The position numbers and the translations under genes are program-made. DNA of 17,611 nt, taken from positions 1-17,611 of the forward strand of contig CAMLNT010000024.1 of NCBI GenBank assembly GCA_946481425.1. Direction: 5' to 3'. This DNA comes from an uncultured Brevundimonas sp. (GTDB taxonomy: Bacteria; Pseudomonadota; Alphaproteobacteria; Caulobacterales; Caulobacteraceae). A model generated the notes under the pieces. The model was not told the origin of the DNA and searched no databases. It was given only the letters and a program-made list of their open reading frames with translations. Shown piece by piece: positions 7,045-13,987 of this stretch. How positions within the stretch are numbered: position 1 is the stretch's first letter; each line of letters begins with the position of its first letter.

Positions 7045-8134
7045 GGGTCGCCGGCTCGATCGGATTGACGAAGGGGCGGCCTTCGGCGCGGCTGCGGATC
7101 CATTCGCGCTTGAGCTGCTGGTACCACTTGGCCTGTTTGTCGGCGTCGTCGATCCAGATCAGGGGCGGATCGTAGCGCAGGCCCTCGTTCTGCAGGTTCA
7201 CCATGTCGCCGTCCTGTTTGAGGAAGGCCTTGGAGCCGGCGCGCAGGAACGGCTTCACCAGATTGAAGACCCAGTGATCGGACCAGAAGATCTGGGTGAT
7301 GCGGGTCCTGGTCTCGGTGACCGGCGTCAGGCAAGTGAGAGCCAGCACCTGCCGGGGGCCGACCTGGATGTGCTCCCAGCGGAAGCCCGGCAGGCGGAAG
7401 GTGATCTCGGTCGCGGGCGCGCCGCCGAGGATCCGGTAGGCCCGGCTGTTGGACGAGGGCGCGTGACGCACCATGGCCCAGCCGAACTCGCGTGGCTCGA
7501 AGGCCTTGGCCTTCTCGTGCATCGAATGCTCAGTGCGCCACCACCACTGTTTATGGACATAGGGGCCGTGGGCCGGGTCCATCAGGCCGACGACGGCGTG
7601 GTCCATATGGGCGTCGAAATCCATCCGCTCGACCAGCTTGGGCCCGCCGCCGACGACGCCGGGGAAGACTGGCGGCTCGTGGTCCGGCTCGGCAGGGATG
7701 CGCGGGTCCGACGCGATCCAGACGAAGACCAGCCCCTGGCTTTCGCGCACCGGATAGGAGCGGACCTTGATCCGGTCGACCTCGAAAGCCTGATCCTCGA
7801 CCAACGACGGAATGGCGGCGCAGACGCCGTCCGGCCTGAACCGCCAGCCGTGGTAGGGGCACTCGACGGTCTCGCCCTCGCCGTTCTCGTCGGCGATCCG
7901 GCCGGCGGACAGCGGCGCGGCGCGGTGAGGGCAGATGTCGCGCATGGCGAAGATCTGCCCCGCCCGGGTGCGGCCGATCAGCACCGGCTCTGCGAGGATC
8001 TCGTAGCGCTTGAGCGAGCCCGGCGCGACCTCGGAGGACAGGGCGGCGAACCACCAGCAATCCTTGAGCAGCCCCTGTCCGAAGGGGAGAGTCTTTGCGG
8101 GAGCGGTCGCGCCTTCAGCCATGGCGGTTCCCAT
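7028..8134 (-). CDS. Rieske non-heme iron oxygenase, alpha-subunit type
   Basis: 368 residues; a second ATG at 8122 would remove four. The N-terminal Rieske domain binds a [2Fe-2S] cluster through C68-P-H70 and C92-P-Y-H95. The catalytic domain has the mononuclear iron ligands in MDPAHGPYVH (H189, H194), with acidic residues later in KQDGDMVNLQNEGL. The DPAHGPYVH spacing is like the vanillate demethylase and pheophorbide a oxygenase branch rather than classic biphenyl dioxygenases. No reductase or ferredoxin gene is adjacent, so electrons must come from elsewhere. It starts 21 nt after the phosphatidyltransferase stop, so it may share that transcript. The substrate is unknown; aromatic acids or lipid-like rings are options. 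Confidence 0.9.
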   Translation of the reverse strand: MGTAMAEGATAPAKTLPFGQGLLKDCWWFAALSSEVAPGSLKRYEILAEPVLIGRTRAGQIFAMRDICPHRAAPLSAGRIADENGEGETVECPYHGWRFRPDGVCAAIPSLVEDQAFEVDRIKVRSYPVRESQGLVFVWIASDPRIPAEPDHEPPVFPGVVGGGPKLVERMDFDAHMDHAVVGLMDPAHGPYVHKQWWWRTEHSMHEKAKAFEPREFGWAMVRHAPSSNSRAYRILGGAPATEITFRLPGFRWEHIQVGPRQVLALTCLTPVTETRTRITQIFWSDHWVFNLVKPFLRAGSKAFLKQDGDMVNLQNEGLRYDPPLIWIDDADKQAKWYQQLKREWIRSRAEGRPFVNPIEPATLRWRS

Positions 8135-8155
8135 AGAACGGGCGGACGGCGCCGC

Positions 8156-8788
8156 CTATCCCCTCAGGCCTTCGCGGGCCTTGGAGAAATACTGCCAGCC
8201 GGTCCACAGCGTCACCAGCGCGGCCAGCCAGACGAGGATGTTGGCGAGGTTTTCGAAGGCCGGCATCCAGGGCGCCTCGATGAAGGTCTCGCCGCCGGCG
8301 AGGATCAGGAGCTGGGCGCCGATGGCGACCATCTGGAGCGTGGTCTTCCACTTGGCCAGCGTAGTGACCTTGAGCTGGATGCGGCCGGCCGTCGTCTCGC
8401 GCAGGGCCGAGACGGCGAACTCGCGGAACAGGATCAGGCCGAACGGGATGACCACGGCGGCGCCGGTGCCCGAGGCCAGCAAGCCCACGATGGCGCCGGC
8501 CACGAGAATCTTGTCTGCGATCGGATCGAGGATGGCGCCCCAGTGGCTCTCGGCATGCCAGCGGCGGGCGAGGAAGCCGTCGAACCAGTCGGTGATGGCG
8601 GCCAGCACGAAGAAGACGAAGGCGGCCTTGTAGAGGGCGAACTGGTCCTCGGGGCTCAGATAGGCCGACAGGACGGGCGCCCCGCCCATGGCTCCGGCCA
8701 GGAGCAGGAACATGATCACGCCAGCGACCAGGCGCATGCCGGTCAGCAGGTTCGGGATCGGGTTGGGTTTGTGTGCGGCGTCGGTCAT
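8156..8788 (-). CDS. pgsA: CDP-alcohol phosphatidyltransferase, PgsA-like
   Basis: 210 residues. The CDP-alcohol phosphotransferase signature is complete: D67-W-F-D70-G71-F-L-A74-R75, eight residues, G84, D88, D92. The four Asp residues bind the metal and CDP-diacylglycerol. PNLLTGMRL at the N-terminus and several hydrophobic helices (about 17-33, 52-66, 92-118, 150-165, 180-200) place it in the inner membrane. Best fit is phosphatidylglycerophosphate synthase (CDP-DAG plus glycerol 3-phosphate), the first step to phosphatidylglycerol and cardiolipin. The symbol is inferred from the overall match, and other family members with different alcohol acceptors cannot be fully excluded. It shares a 92-bp divergent gap with the nuclease gene, and the Rieske oxygenase lies downstream. 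Confidence 0.88.
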   Translation of the reverse strand: MTDAAHKPNPIPNLLTGMRLVAGVIMFLLLAGAMGGAPVLSAYLSPEDQFALYKAAFVFFVLAAITDWFDGFLARRWHAESHWGAILDPIADKILVAGAIVGLLASGTGAAVVIPFGLILFREFAVSALRETTAGRIQLKVTTLAKWKTTLQMVAIGAQLLILAGGETFIEAPWMPAFENLANILVWLAALVTLWTGWQYFSKAREGLRG

Positions 8789-8828
8789 GGGGCGACCCTA
8801 TTGCGCCTCGCCTGTTTCGTCACGCCCG

Positions 8829-8857
8829 TTGGCGAGGGCGGAGGGCTCGGCTAGAGC
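8829..8857 (+). promoter_or_regulatory. Candidate Caulobacter-type sigma-73 promoter of the nuclease gene
   Basis: TTGGCGA (8829-8835), 14 nt, and GCTAGAGC (8850-8857) match the Caulobacter housekeeping pattern TTGACGS-N10-14-GCTANAWC at 5 of 7 and 7 of 8 positions. Transcription would begin near 8864 and give a leader of about 17 nt that includes the GGAG ribosome-binding site at 8871. Confidence 0.45.
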
Positions 8858-8880
8858 AGGACACCCGTTTGGAGACGACC

Positions 8881-9903
8881 ATGAAACGCCTCGCAATCAC
8901 CCTGGCCGCCGCCGCCTCGATGCTGGCCCTGCCCGTCGCCGACGCCACCGCCTGGGGCGCGAGCGGACACCGGACCATCGGTGTCGCCGCCATGCGGGGC
9001 CTGCCCGACGACATGCCGGCCTTCCTGCGCACGGCCGCCGCGGCCGCCGATGTCGGCGAGCTGTCGCGCGAGCCCGACCGCTGGCGCGGGGGGCCGCGGA
9101 CCCATTCGCGCGAACGGGATACGGCCCACTTCATCGACATGGACGACGAGGGCCGGGTCTTGGGCGCGGCGGGACCGTCGATCGACGACCTGCCGGAGCT
9201 GCGCTCGGACTATAACGCGATGGTCGTGGCGGCCGGGTTCGACGTCGATGACGCCGGCTGGCTGCCCTATGCGATCATCGACGGCTACCAGCATCTGGTG
9301 CGCGACTTCGCCAACTGGCGGGTCCTGGCCGCCGCCGAGGCGCGCGAGACCGATCCGGGCAAGCGGGCCTGGTACCGCGAGGACCGCGAGCGCCGCGAGG
9401 CCCTGATCCTGCGCGACATCGGCGTGCTCGGCCACTACGTCGGGGACGCCAGCCAGCCGCTGCACCTGTCGATCCACTACAACGGCTGGGGCGACTATCC
9501 CAACCCGGAGGGTTTCACGACCTCGCGCGGCTTCCACAGCCAGATCGACGGCTTCCCGTTCGGCCGCATCGCGATGCCGAGCGTGGAGGCCCAGATGGTC
9601 GCCAACGACTGCGCGATCCCCTGCGATATCCGGGCCCGCGTTCCAGCCTTCCTGAGGGCCAACCTGGCCCATGTGGCGCCGCTCTATCGGCTGGAGCAGA
9701 CCGGCCAGATCGCCGAGGGCGGCCCGCAAGCCGTCGCCTTCATGTCCGCACGCATGGCGTCGGGCGCCTCGGAGCTCCGGGACCTGGTGGCCGCGGCCTA
9801 TCGCGAAGCCGCGACCGTGCGCGTCGGCTGGCCGGCGCTGGCGGTGGCCGACGTCGAGGCCGGGACGGCCGATCCGTGGGATTCGTTGTTCGGCACGGAC
9901 TGA
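8881..9903 (+). CDS. Secreted S1/P1-type zinc nuclease
   Basis: 340 residues with a Sec signal peptide (MKRLAITLAAAASMLALPVA, then DATA) cut before W25. That exposes the N-terminal Trp that ligates zinc in this family. The other expected ligands are present: H30, D66 (in REPDRWR), H83 (TAHFID), H185-x3-D189-x5-H195 in GHYVGDASQPLH, and H219-x3-D223 in RGFHSQID. So the trinuclear zinc site is intact, and the enzyme should cleave single-stranded DNA and RNA and remove 3' phosphates outside the cytoplasm. Four Cys-free domains are not obvious; only C202-C206-like Cys in DCAIPCD are seen. GGAG lies 6 nt before the ATG. Its stop overlaps the Nudix start by one base. Role: nucleic-acid scavenging for phosphate or nucleosides (inference). 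Confidence 0.93.
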   Translation: MKRLAITLAAAASMLALPVADATAWGASGHRTIGVAAMRGLPDDMPAFLRTAAAAADVGELSREPDRWRGGPRTHSRERDTAHFIDMDDEGRVLGAAGPSIDDLPELRSDYNAMVVAAGFDVDDAGWLPYAIIDGYQHLVRDFANWRVLAAAEARETDPGKRAWYREDRERREALILRDIGVLGHYVGDASQPLHLSIHYNGWGDYPNPEGFTTSRGFHSQIDGFPFGRIAMPSVEAQMVANDCAIPCDIRARVPAFLRANLAHVAPLYRLEQTGQIAEGGPQAVAFMSARMASGASELRDLVAAAYREAATVRVGWPALAVADVEAGTADPWDSLFGTD

Positions 9904-10355
9904 TGCCCGAGCCGCGTCAGGAATTCGGGACCCCCGAGCCCGGCGTCGCCTATCGTGATCGCCCCTGCGCCTTCGGCATCGCCGAGAAGGACGGGCTGAT
10001 CGCCTGCGTCCGCGTGGACCGGGGCGACCGTTCCTACTTCGACCTGCCGGGCGGGGCGATCGACGAAGGCGAGCTCGAGGAGGCGGCCCTGGCCCGCGAG
10101 TTCCGCGAGGAGACGGGGCTGGTCGTGCGGGGCGTGCGCCGGATCGGGCGAACCTCCCAACGCTTCCGGCGCTCGACCGGCGAGGCGGTGCGCAACCTGT
10201 CCGGCGTCTGGATCGCGGCGGTCGAGGCCTACGAGCCGCAGACGAAGATCGAGGACGACCACGAGCTGGTCTGGCTCGATCCGGTCGAGGCGCTGTCCGG
10301 ATTCCGCCACGAGGCGCACGCCTGGGCGGTTACCCTGTGGCTGAGATTACGCTGA
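9903..10355 (+). CDS. Nudix hydrolase
   Basis: 150 residues. The Nudix box is exact: G-x5-E-x7-REFREETGL, seen in LPGGAIDEGELEEAALAREF followed by REETGL (about residues 48-73), which binds Mg2+ and the diphosphate. ACVRVDRGDRSYFDLPGG precedes it as the usual strand, and ELVWLDPVEAL is the common C-terminal segment. The substrate (NDP-sugar, ADP-ribose, oxidised nucleotide) cannot be read from the sequence. The ATG shares its A with the stop of the nuclease gene (TGATG), so translation is coupled although one product is exported and this one is cytoplasmic. No terminator follows before the next small gene. Confidence 0.93.
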   Translation: MPEPRQEFGTPEPGVAYRDRPCAFGIAEKDGLIACVRVDRGDRSYFDLPGGAIDEGELEEAALAREFREETGLVVRGVRRIGRTSQRFRRSTGEAVRNLSGVWIAAVEAYEPQTKIEDDHELVWLDPVEALSGFRHEAHAWAVTLWLRLR

Positions 10356-10431
10356 ACCGCTCTTGCATGACGGCGTTCTTGGGCGTGTGATGAGCCGCCG
10401 CTGCGAGCGGCTGGGCTCGGAGGAGCGCGCG

Positions 10432-10596
10432 ATGGACAAGAAGTTCGACAAGAAGGGTGACCTCGGCGGCAAGCCGGGTCTGGGTGGCGACAAGGGCATG
10501 GGCGGAAAGACCGCCGGGACCCCGCCGCCGGGTATGTCGGCGGGCGGCGGCAAGCAAGCCAAGCCGTTCGGTGACAAGGGAAAAGGGAAGTTCTGA
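10432..10596 (+). CDS. Small Gly/Lys-rich protein, unknown function
   Basis: 54 residues from the ATG at 10432, preceded by a strong GGAGGAG (10419-10425). The protein is basic and low in complexity: MDKKFDKKGDLGGKPGLGG, then repeated G-[DK]-K-G units, a TPPPGM linker and a KPFGDKGKGKF end. It has no Cys, no membrane segment and no recognisable fold, so it is probably disordered and could bind nucleic acid or act in stress tolerance (inference). A small GC hairpin (GCCGCT/AGCGGC) lies just upstream at about 10396-10410. The gene sits between the Nudix gene and csbD. The frame is open further upstream, but the ribosome-binding site fixes this start. Confidence 0.7.
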   Translation: MDKKFDKKGDLGGKPGLGGDKGMGGKTAGTPPPGMSAGGGKQAKPFGDKGKGKF

Positions 10597-10598
10597 CC

Positions 10599-10623
10599 GG
10601 AACTTTCACTGGAGGGGAGGGTT
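10599..10623 (+). promoter_or_regulatory. Candidate EcfG (SigT) general-stress promoter
   Basis: GGAAC (10599-10603), 16 nt, GGTT (10620-10623) fits the alphaproteobacterial EcfG pattern GGAAC-N16/17-CGTT with one mismatch. Initiation near 10630 would give a leader of about 45 nt for the CsbD gene. The site starts 2 nt after the stop of the preceding small gene. Confidence 0.55.
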
Positions 10624-10674
10624 CTCCTGTCAACGGGCGCAAGGCTGCGACCCGCAACCCCAGGAGACCTCCCC

Positions 10675-10860
10675 ATGACCGATCACAATCGCATCGAAGG
10701 TTCCGCCAAACAGGCCGGCGGCAAGCTGAAGGAAGCCGCAGGCAAGCTGACGGGTGACGAGAAGCTGAAGGCCGACGGCAAGGCCGAGCAGGTCGAAGGC
10801 AAGGTCCAGAACGCCTTCGGCTCCGCCAAGGACGCCTTGCGCGGCGACAAGCGGAACTAG
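10675..10860 (+). CDS. CsbD family stress-response protein
   Basis: 61 residues, the usual CsbD length. It has the family's charged amphipathic repeat pattern: NRIEGSAKQAGGKLKEAAGK, LTGDEKLKADGKAEQVEGK, VQNAFGSAKDALRGDK. CsbD-like proteins are small, hydrophilic and largely helical; in Bacillus csbD belongs to the sigma-B stress regulon, and relatives are stress-induced in many bacteria. The molecular job is not known. AGGAGA (10662-10667) lies 7 nt before the ATG, a candidate EcfG promoter lies upstream, and a strong terminator follows, so it is probably its own transcription unit. The preceding Gly/Lys-rich gene may be expressed with it by read-through. Confidence 0.93.
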   Translation: MTDHNRIEGSAKQAGGKLKEAAGKLTGDEKLKADGKAEQVEGKVQNAFGSAKDALRGDKRN

Positions 10861-10883
10861 GGCTCCAAGGCCTTTGAAATGAG

Positions 10884-10912
10884 AGGGCGGCCCTTGGCGG
10901 GGCCGCCCTTTT
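10884..10912 (+). terminator. Intrinsic terminator after csbD
   Basis: AGGGCGGCCC, a TTGGCG loop and GGGCCGCCCT form a 10-bp stem, followed by TTT. It lies 24 nt after the CsbD stop. On the minus strand the stem could also slow transcripts from the gene ending at 10991. Confidence 0.85.
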
Positions 10913-10920
10913 CGCATGGG

Positions 10921-10940
10921 AGAGAATTGCCAGAGAATTG
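10921..10940. repeat. 11-bp tandem direct repeat
   Basis: AGAGAATTG occurs at 10921-10929 and again at 10932-10940, separated by CC, in the AT-richer gap between the csbD terminator and the convergent secreted-protein gene. Two copies only. Confidence 0.5.
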
Positions 10941-10990
10941 GACGACGGATTTTCGGCGATTCCGACGACGCGGAAGACGAGAGAGACGTG

Positions 10991-11590
10991 TCAGTCGTCG
11001 CCCATCACCGCGTCCAGGACCTCGCGCGCGCGTTCGCGGCCTTCTTCGCCGCCGGTGCTCCAGGCGCAGCTGATACTGTAGCTCGACGAGGAGTCGCCGG
11101 TGTCGGGGTTCTGGCTGGCACTGGCGCGCCGATTGCACCGTTCGCCTTCGCTGACCTCATCGCGGTAAAAGCCCAGGCCCGGCGTTTCGCCCGACGCTGC
11201 GGGCGGCGGCCGGTCCCCGGCCTCGGCATAGACGCCGCCAGCCGCGCCTTGAGCCAAGGCCTGACGGGCCCGGTCGGAACGTCGGAAAAGACCGCGTTGC
11301 TCGTCGCGGCAGGCCGTGCGGGCGGCGCCGGAGAACCGGTCAGTCGGGCAGGCCGTGTCGGCCCAGCCCAACGACGTCGGACGGGCCGAGGCGAAGGCGT
11401 GATCGGGGACGAGCGCGGCCTCGGCCTCCAGCAACGGTTGGCAGGCCGGGTCGCGGCTCTCGGCCGGCGTGTAGAGGCAGACATCCAGCGCGGCCTGGGC
11501 CTCGGAGCGCTCGACCGGCGCGTTGGTGATCCCGGGCGCGGAATCCTGCACAGCCAGGATGGCGAGGGCTGCGAAGGGGGTGATCAACAT
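10991..11590 (-). CDS. Secreted Cys-containing protein, unknown function
   Basis: 199 residues. The N-terminus MLITPFAALAILAVQDSAPG looks like a short signal peptide. The rest is acidic and Ala-rich with six Cys: DVC and PAC in the first third, TAC twice in the middle, and ERC and ISC at the end. I do not recognise the family. The last 60 residues contain C-N-R-R...Q-N-P-D-T-G...Y-S-I-S-C, which lines up at identical Cys spacing with the end of the gene upstream. GGAG sits 6 nt before the ATG. It follows that gene by 30 nt on the same strand, so they are probably one operon. Frames on the plus strand here have the Arg/Gly-rich look of antisense and were not called. After the stop, 10913-10990 holds only an 11-bp tandem repeat. 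Confidence 0.72.
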   Translation of the reverse strand: MLITPFAALAILAVQDSAPGITNAPVERSEAQAALDVCLYTPAESRDPACQPLLEAEAALVPDHAFASARPTSLGWADTACPTDRFSGAARTACRDEQRGLFRRSDRARQALAQGAAGGVYAEAGDRPPPAASGETPGLGFYRDEVSEGERCNRRASASQNPDTGDSSSSYSISCAWSTGGEEGRERAREVLDAVMGDD

Positions 11591-11620
11591 CGTGTTCTCC
11601 GGGCCCTGTTGCCGACCAGA

Positions 11621-11977
11621 TCAGTTGGGCGGTGAGCCGAAGGTCTCGACGCAGGTGACGCCGAAACGGTAGCCCACCGCACCTGTGACGGAATCCTGGT
11701 AGGATTCCCGGACGCGCCTGCAGCCCTCGCGCGTTGCGTCATCGTCGCTGATCTGGCCGGACGCGTCACCCACAACCTCCGGGCCGTTTTGATAGGCCAG
11801 GGGCTCCTCGCCCGGGTCGGGCAGATCGTCGAAGATCGTACCGCAGAGGCCCCAGCGATCGGGCACGCAACCTCCTTCGCCCTGTGGAGCAGCGCTCGCC
11901 TGAGCGGGTGACGGCGGGGCCTCTCCGGCCGGCTGACCGGTCAGGGCCGTCATCAGGATGGCTGCGATGAAAGTCAT
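11621..11977 (-). CDS. Small secreted Cys-containing protein, unknown function
   Basis: 118 residues. MTFIAAILMTALTGQPAGEA is a probable signal peptide, followed by a Pro/Ala-rich linker. The core has two Cys pairs: GGCVPDRWGLCGTIFDDLPD near 36-45, and a C-terminal C-R-R...Q-D-S-V-T-G...F-G-V-T-C. The second pair matches the C-terminus of the downstream neighbour with the same 22-residue Cys spacing. I do not recognise the family. AAGGGG lies just before the ATG. The promoter should lie in 11978-12068, where I see no convincing boxes. A hairpin at the end of the VWA gene lies upstream. Being next to each other and sharing a motif, the two proteins may have arisen by duplication of one domain. 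Confidence 0.72.
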   Translation of the reverse strand: MTFIAAILMTALTGQPAGEAPPSPAQASAAPQGEGGCVPDRWGLCGTIFDDLPDPGEEPLAYQNGPEVVGDASGQISDDDATREGCRRVRESYQDSVTGAVGYRFGVTCVETFGSPPN

Positions 11978-12050
11978 GCCCCTTGCTACGCCCCGGCGCG
12001 TCGACGTTATCCCACGTCCTGACCTTACGTTGTTCGGCGGGGCGCGTCAC

Positions 12051-12071
12051 TGACGCCGACTGACGGCGTCA
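12051..12071 (-). repeat. Hairpin spanning the VWA gene stop codon
   Basis: TGACGCCG, 5 nt, CGGCGTCA form a perfect 8-bp stem. The stop codon of the VWA gene (12071-12069) is inside one arm. There is no T-run, so it is not a standard terminator; it may mark the 3' end or protect the message. Confidence 0.5.
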
Positions 12072-13247
12072 CCGAGCCAGATCGCGCATGGCGGCTTCTA
12101 GACCCTGCAATGTCATCGGGTGCATGCGGTGACCGATCACCTCGTTGATGAGGCCGATCGAGGGCGTGTAGCCCCAGTGCTTCTCGGGCGTCGGATTGAT
12201 CCAGGCGATACGGTCCCAAGTCTCGGTCACGCGCTTGAGCCAGACGGCGCCCGCCTCCTCATTCCAGTGCTCGACAGAGCCGCCGGGCATGGTGACCTCA
12301 TAGGGGCTCATGGTGGCGTCGCCGACAAAGACCACCCGCCAGTCGCGGCCGAAACGGTGGAGCAGGTCCCAGGTCGGGGTCTTCTCGCTGTGCCGGCGGC
12401 GGTTGTCCTTCCAGACGCCCTCGTAGAGGCAGTTGTGGAAGTAGAAGTGCTCCAGGTGCTTGAACTCGGAGCGGGCCGCCGAGAACAGCTCCTCGGCCAC
12501 CCTGATGTGGCCGTCCATCGAGCCGCCGACGTCGAGCAGCAGCAGGACCTTCACCGTATTGCGCCGCTCGGGCCTCAGCTGGACGTCGAGGTAGCCGTGC
12601 CGGGCTGTGGCGTCGATCGTGCCGTCGAGATCGAGTTCTTCCTCGGCGCCCTGTCGCGCAAAGCGGCGGAGACGCCGGAGCGCCACCTTGATGTTCCGCA
12701 CACCCAGCTCGACGGTGTCGTCGAGGTTCCTGTACTCGCGTTTATCCCAGACCTTGACCGCGCGCCCCTGTTTCGCCGGGCCGCCGATGCGCACGCCCTC
12801 GGGATTGTAGCCCCCCTGGCCGAAGGGGCTTGTCCCGCCTGTGCCGATCCATTTGGAGCCGCCCTGATGGCGCTCCTTCTGTTCCTCGAGGCGCTTGCGT
12901 AGCTCGTCCATCAGCTTGTCGAAGCCGCCCAGGGCCTGGATCTCGGCGAGCTCCTCGGGGGTAAAGGTGCGCTCGGTCATCAGACGCAGCCATTCTTCGG
13001 GGATTTCCTGCGCCGCCAGCTCGTCGGGGGAGACGGTTTCCAGCCCCTTGAAGACCTTGCCGAAGACCTGATCGAAGCGGTCGTAGTGCTTCTCGTCCTT
13101 GACCAGGATCGCCCGCGACAGGTGGTAGAAGTCCTCGACCTGGCGGTCGACGACCTGTCGGTCCATCGCCTCCATCAGGTGCAGCCATTCCTTGAGGGAG
13201 ACGGGCACCCGCGCCTGGCGCAGTTCGGTGAAGAGGGGGAGGAGCAT
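12069..13247 (-). CDS. VWA domain protein, CoxE-like
   Basis: 392 residues. The N-terminal half is a helical region beginning MLLPLFTELRQARVPVSLKE and typical of CoxE-like proteins, with a Gly-rich linker around 129-160 (GGSKWIGTGGTSPFGQGGYN). The C-terminal half is a von Willebrand A domain: VKVLLLLDVGGSMDGHIRVA near 232-251 is the metal-site loop, and VVFVGDATMSPYEV follows. The MIDAS motif reads D239-x-G-x-S243 instead of DxSxS, a change common in this subfamily. Such proteins usually act with a MoxR-type AAA+ ATPase in metal-cofactor insertion or protein-complex assembly, but no ATPase gene lies beside it here. It starts 12 nt after the stop of the upstream secreted-protein gene. Confidence 0.9.
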   Translation of the reverse strand: MLLPLFTELRQARVPVSLKEWLHLMEAMDRQVVDRQVEDFYHLSRAILVKDEKHYDRFDQVFGKVFKGLETVSPDELAAQEIPEEWLRLMTERTFTPEELAEIQALGGFDKLMDELRKRLEEQKERHQGGSKWIGTGGTSPFGQGGYNPEGVRIGGPAKQGRAVKVWDKREYRNLDDTVELGVRNIKVALRRLRRFARQGAEEELDLDGTIDATARHGYLDVQLRPERRNTVKVLLLLDVGGSMDGHIRVAEELFSAARSEFKHLEHFYFHNCLYEGVWKDNRRRHSEKTPTWDLLHRFGRDWRVVFVGDATMSPYEVTMPGGSVEHWNEEAGAVWLKRVTETWDRIAWINPTPEKHWGYTPSIGLINEVIGHRMHPMTLQGLEAAMRDLAR

Positions 13248-13259
13248 CGGGGTCCAGGG

Positions 13260-13928
13260 CTACCGGAGGCCTGTTTCCCAATTGCCGGGGAGCGCGGCGG
13301 AATAATAGCCGCTTCCGACCATGAAGACGCTCTCGTCGTCGACAGGTCCGCTCGCGCGTCCCTTGAACGACCACTCACCGATGTTCTGGACGAGGGTCAG
13401 GGAACGCAGGCGGTGGCCTTCCAGCCTGCCCGTGAAGGCGGTGACCAGGGGTTCGGGGTGGTTGCGCGAGGTCTGATAGGAAACCTCGCCCTCCACACCG
13501 GCTATGTCCGTCCAGACGCCGCGCGCGTCGGCCATCGCGTGTTCGAGCAGTTCCCGGTCGCTGGGCTGAACGGGATAGCGGGTCGCATAGACGGTGAAGA
13601 AGACCTGCTCGCTTCCCGACCGGCAACTGACGTCGTCTCCAGCGGCCGGGCCGCCGGGCACGACCGGATAGACCACGATCAGGTTCAGCCGGTGGCCGGG
13701 GGTGAACAGACAGACCATGCCGCTGGCCCGATGACGGGCGACCCCGATCTCCTGTGTCGAGATGTTCTCGAACAGGGCCTCGGCGCCTGCGGTGGCGATC
13801 AGGCGGTCAACCTCGCTGCGGATCGCCAGGGCGGCGATCTCCGGCTGGGTCTGGGCGTTGGCCGCCACGGGGGCAAGGGCCGCGGTGAGGACGCCGAGGC
13901 AAAGGCTGATCGTCGCGGGCAGGCGCAT
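13260..13928 (-). CDS. Secreted protein of unknown function
   Basis: 222 residues from the ATG at 13928, which begins a clean signal peptide (MRLPATISLCLGVLTAALAP, then VAANA, cut before QTQ) and has GGAG about 8 nt upstream. An in-frame start at 13991 would place 21 residues before the signal peptide and is rejected. The mature part is soluble. Motifs that stand out are RHRASGMVCLFTPGHRLNLI near 88, where a Cys precedes FTPG, and TVYATRYP near 136. Two Cys (MVC, VSC) may pair. I do not recognise a named family; it resembles unannotated periplasmic proteins of Caulobacteraceae. It lies directly upstream of the VWA gene (12-nt gap), so they are likely co-transcribed. Confidence 0.82.
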   Translation of the reverse strand: MRLPATISLCLGVLTAALAPVAANAQTQPEIAALAIRSEVDRLIATAGAEALFENISTQEIGVARHRASGMVCLFTPGHRLNLIVVYPVVPGGPAAGDDVSCRSGSEQVFFTVYATRYPVQPSDRELLEHAMADARGVWTDIAGVEGEVSYQTSRNHPEPLVTAFTGRLEGHRLRSLTLVQNIGEWSFKGRASGPVDDESVFMVGSGYYSAALPGNWETGLR

Positions 13929-13987
13929 GGGAAACTCCGGAACGAGCGCCACCCTGCGACAAAACCCGGCGGCGTGCCAGCGGCCGC

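Noticed and set aside
7274..8854. 526-codon plus-strand open frame
   Set aside because: Antisense to the Rieske oxygenase and PgsA-like genes, both with complete active-site motifs; its own composition is Asp/Gly/Arg-rich with no motif.
10916..11635. 239-codon plus-strand frame over the secreted-protein gene
   Set aside because: Arg/Gly/Val-rich antisense look, no ribosome-binding site; the minus-strand frame has a signal peptide, ribosome-binding site and a Cys motif shared with its neighbour.
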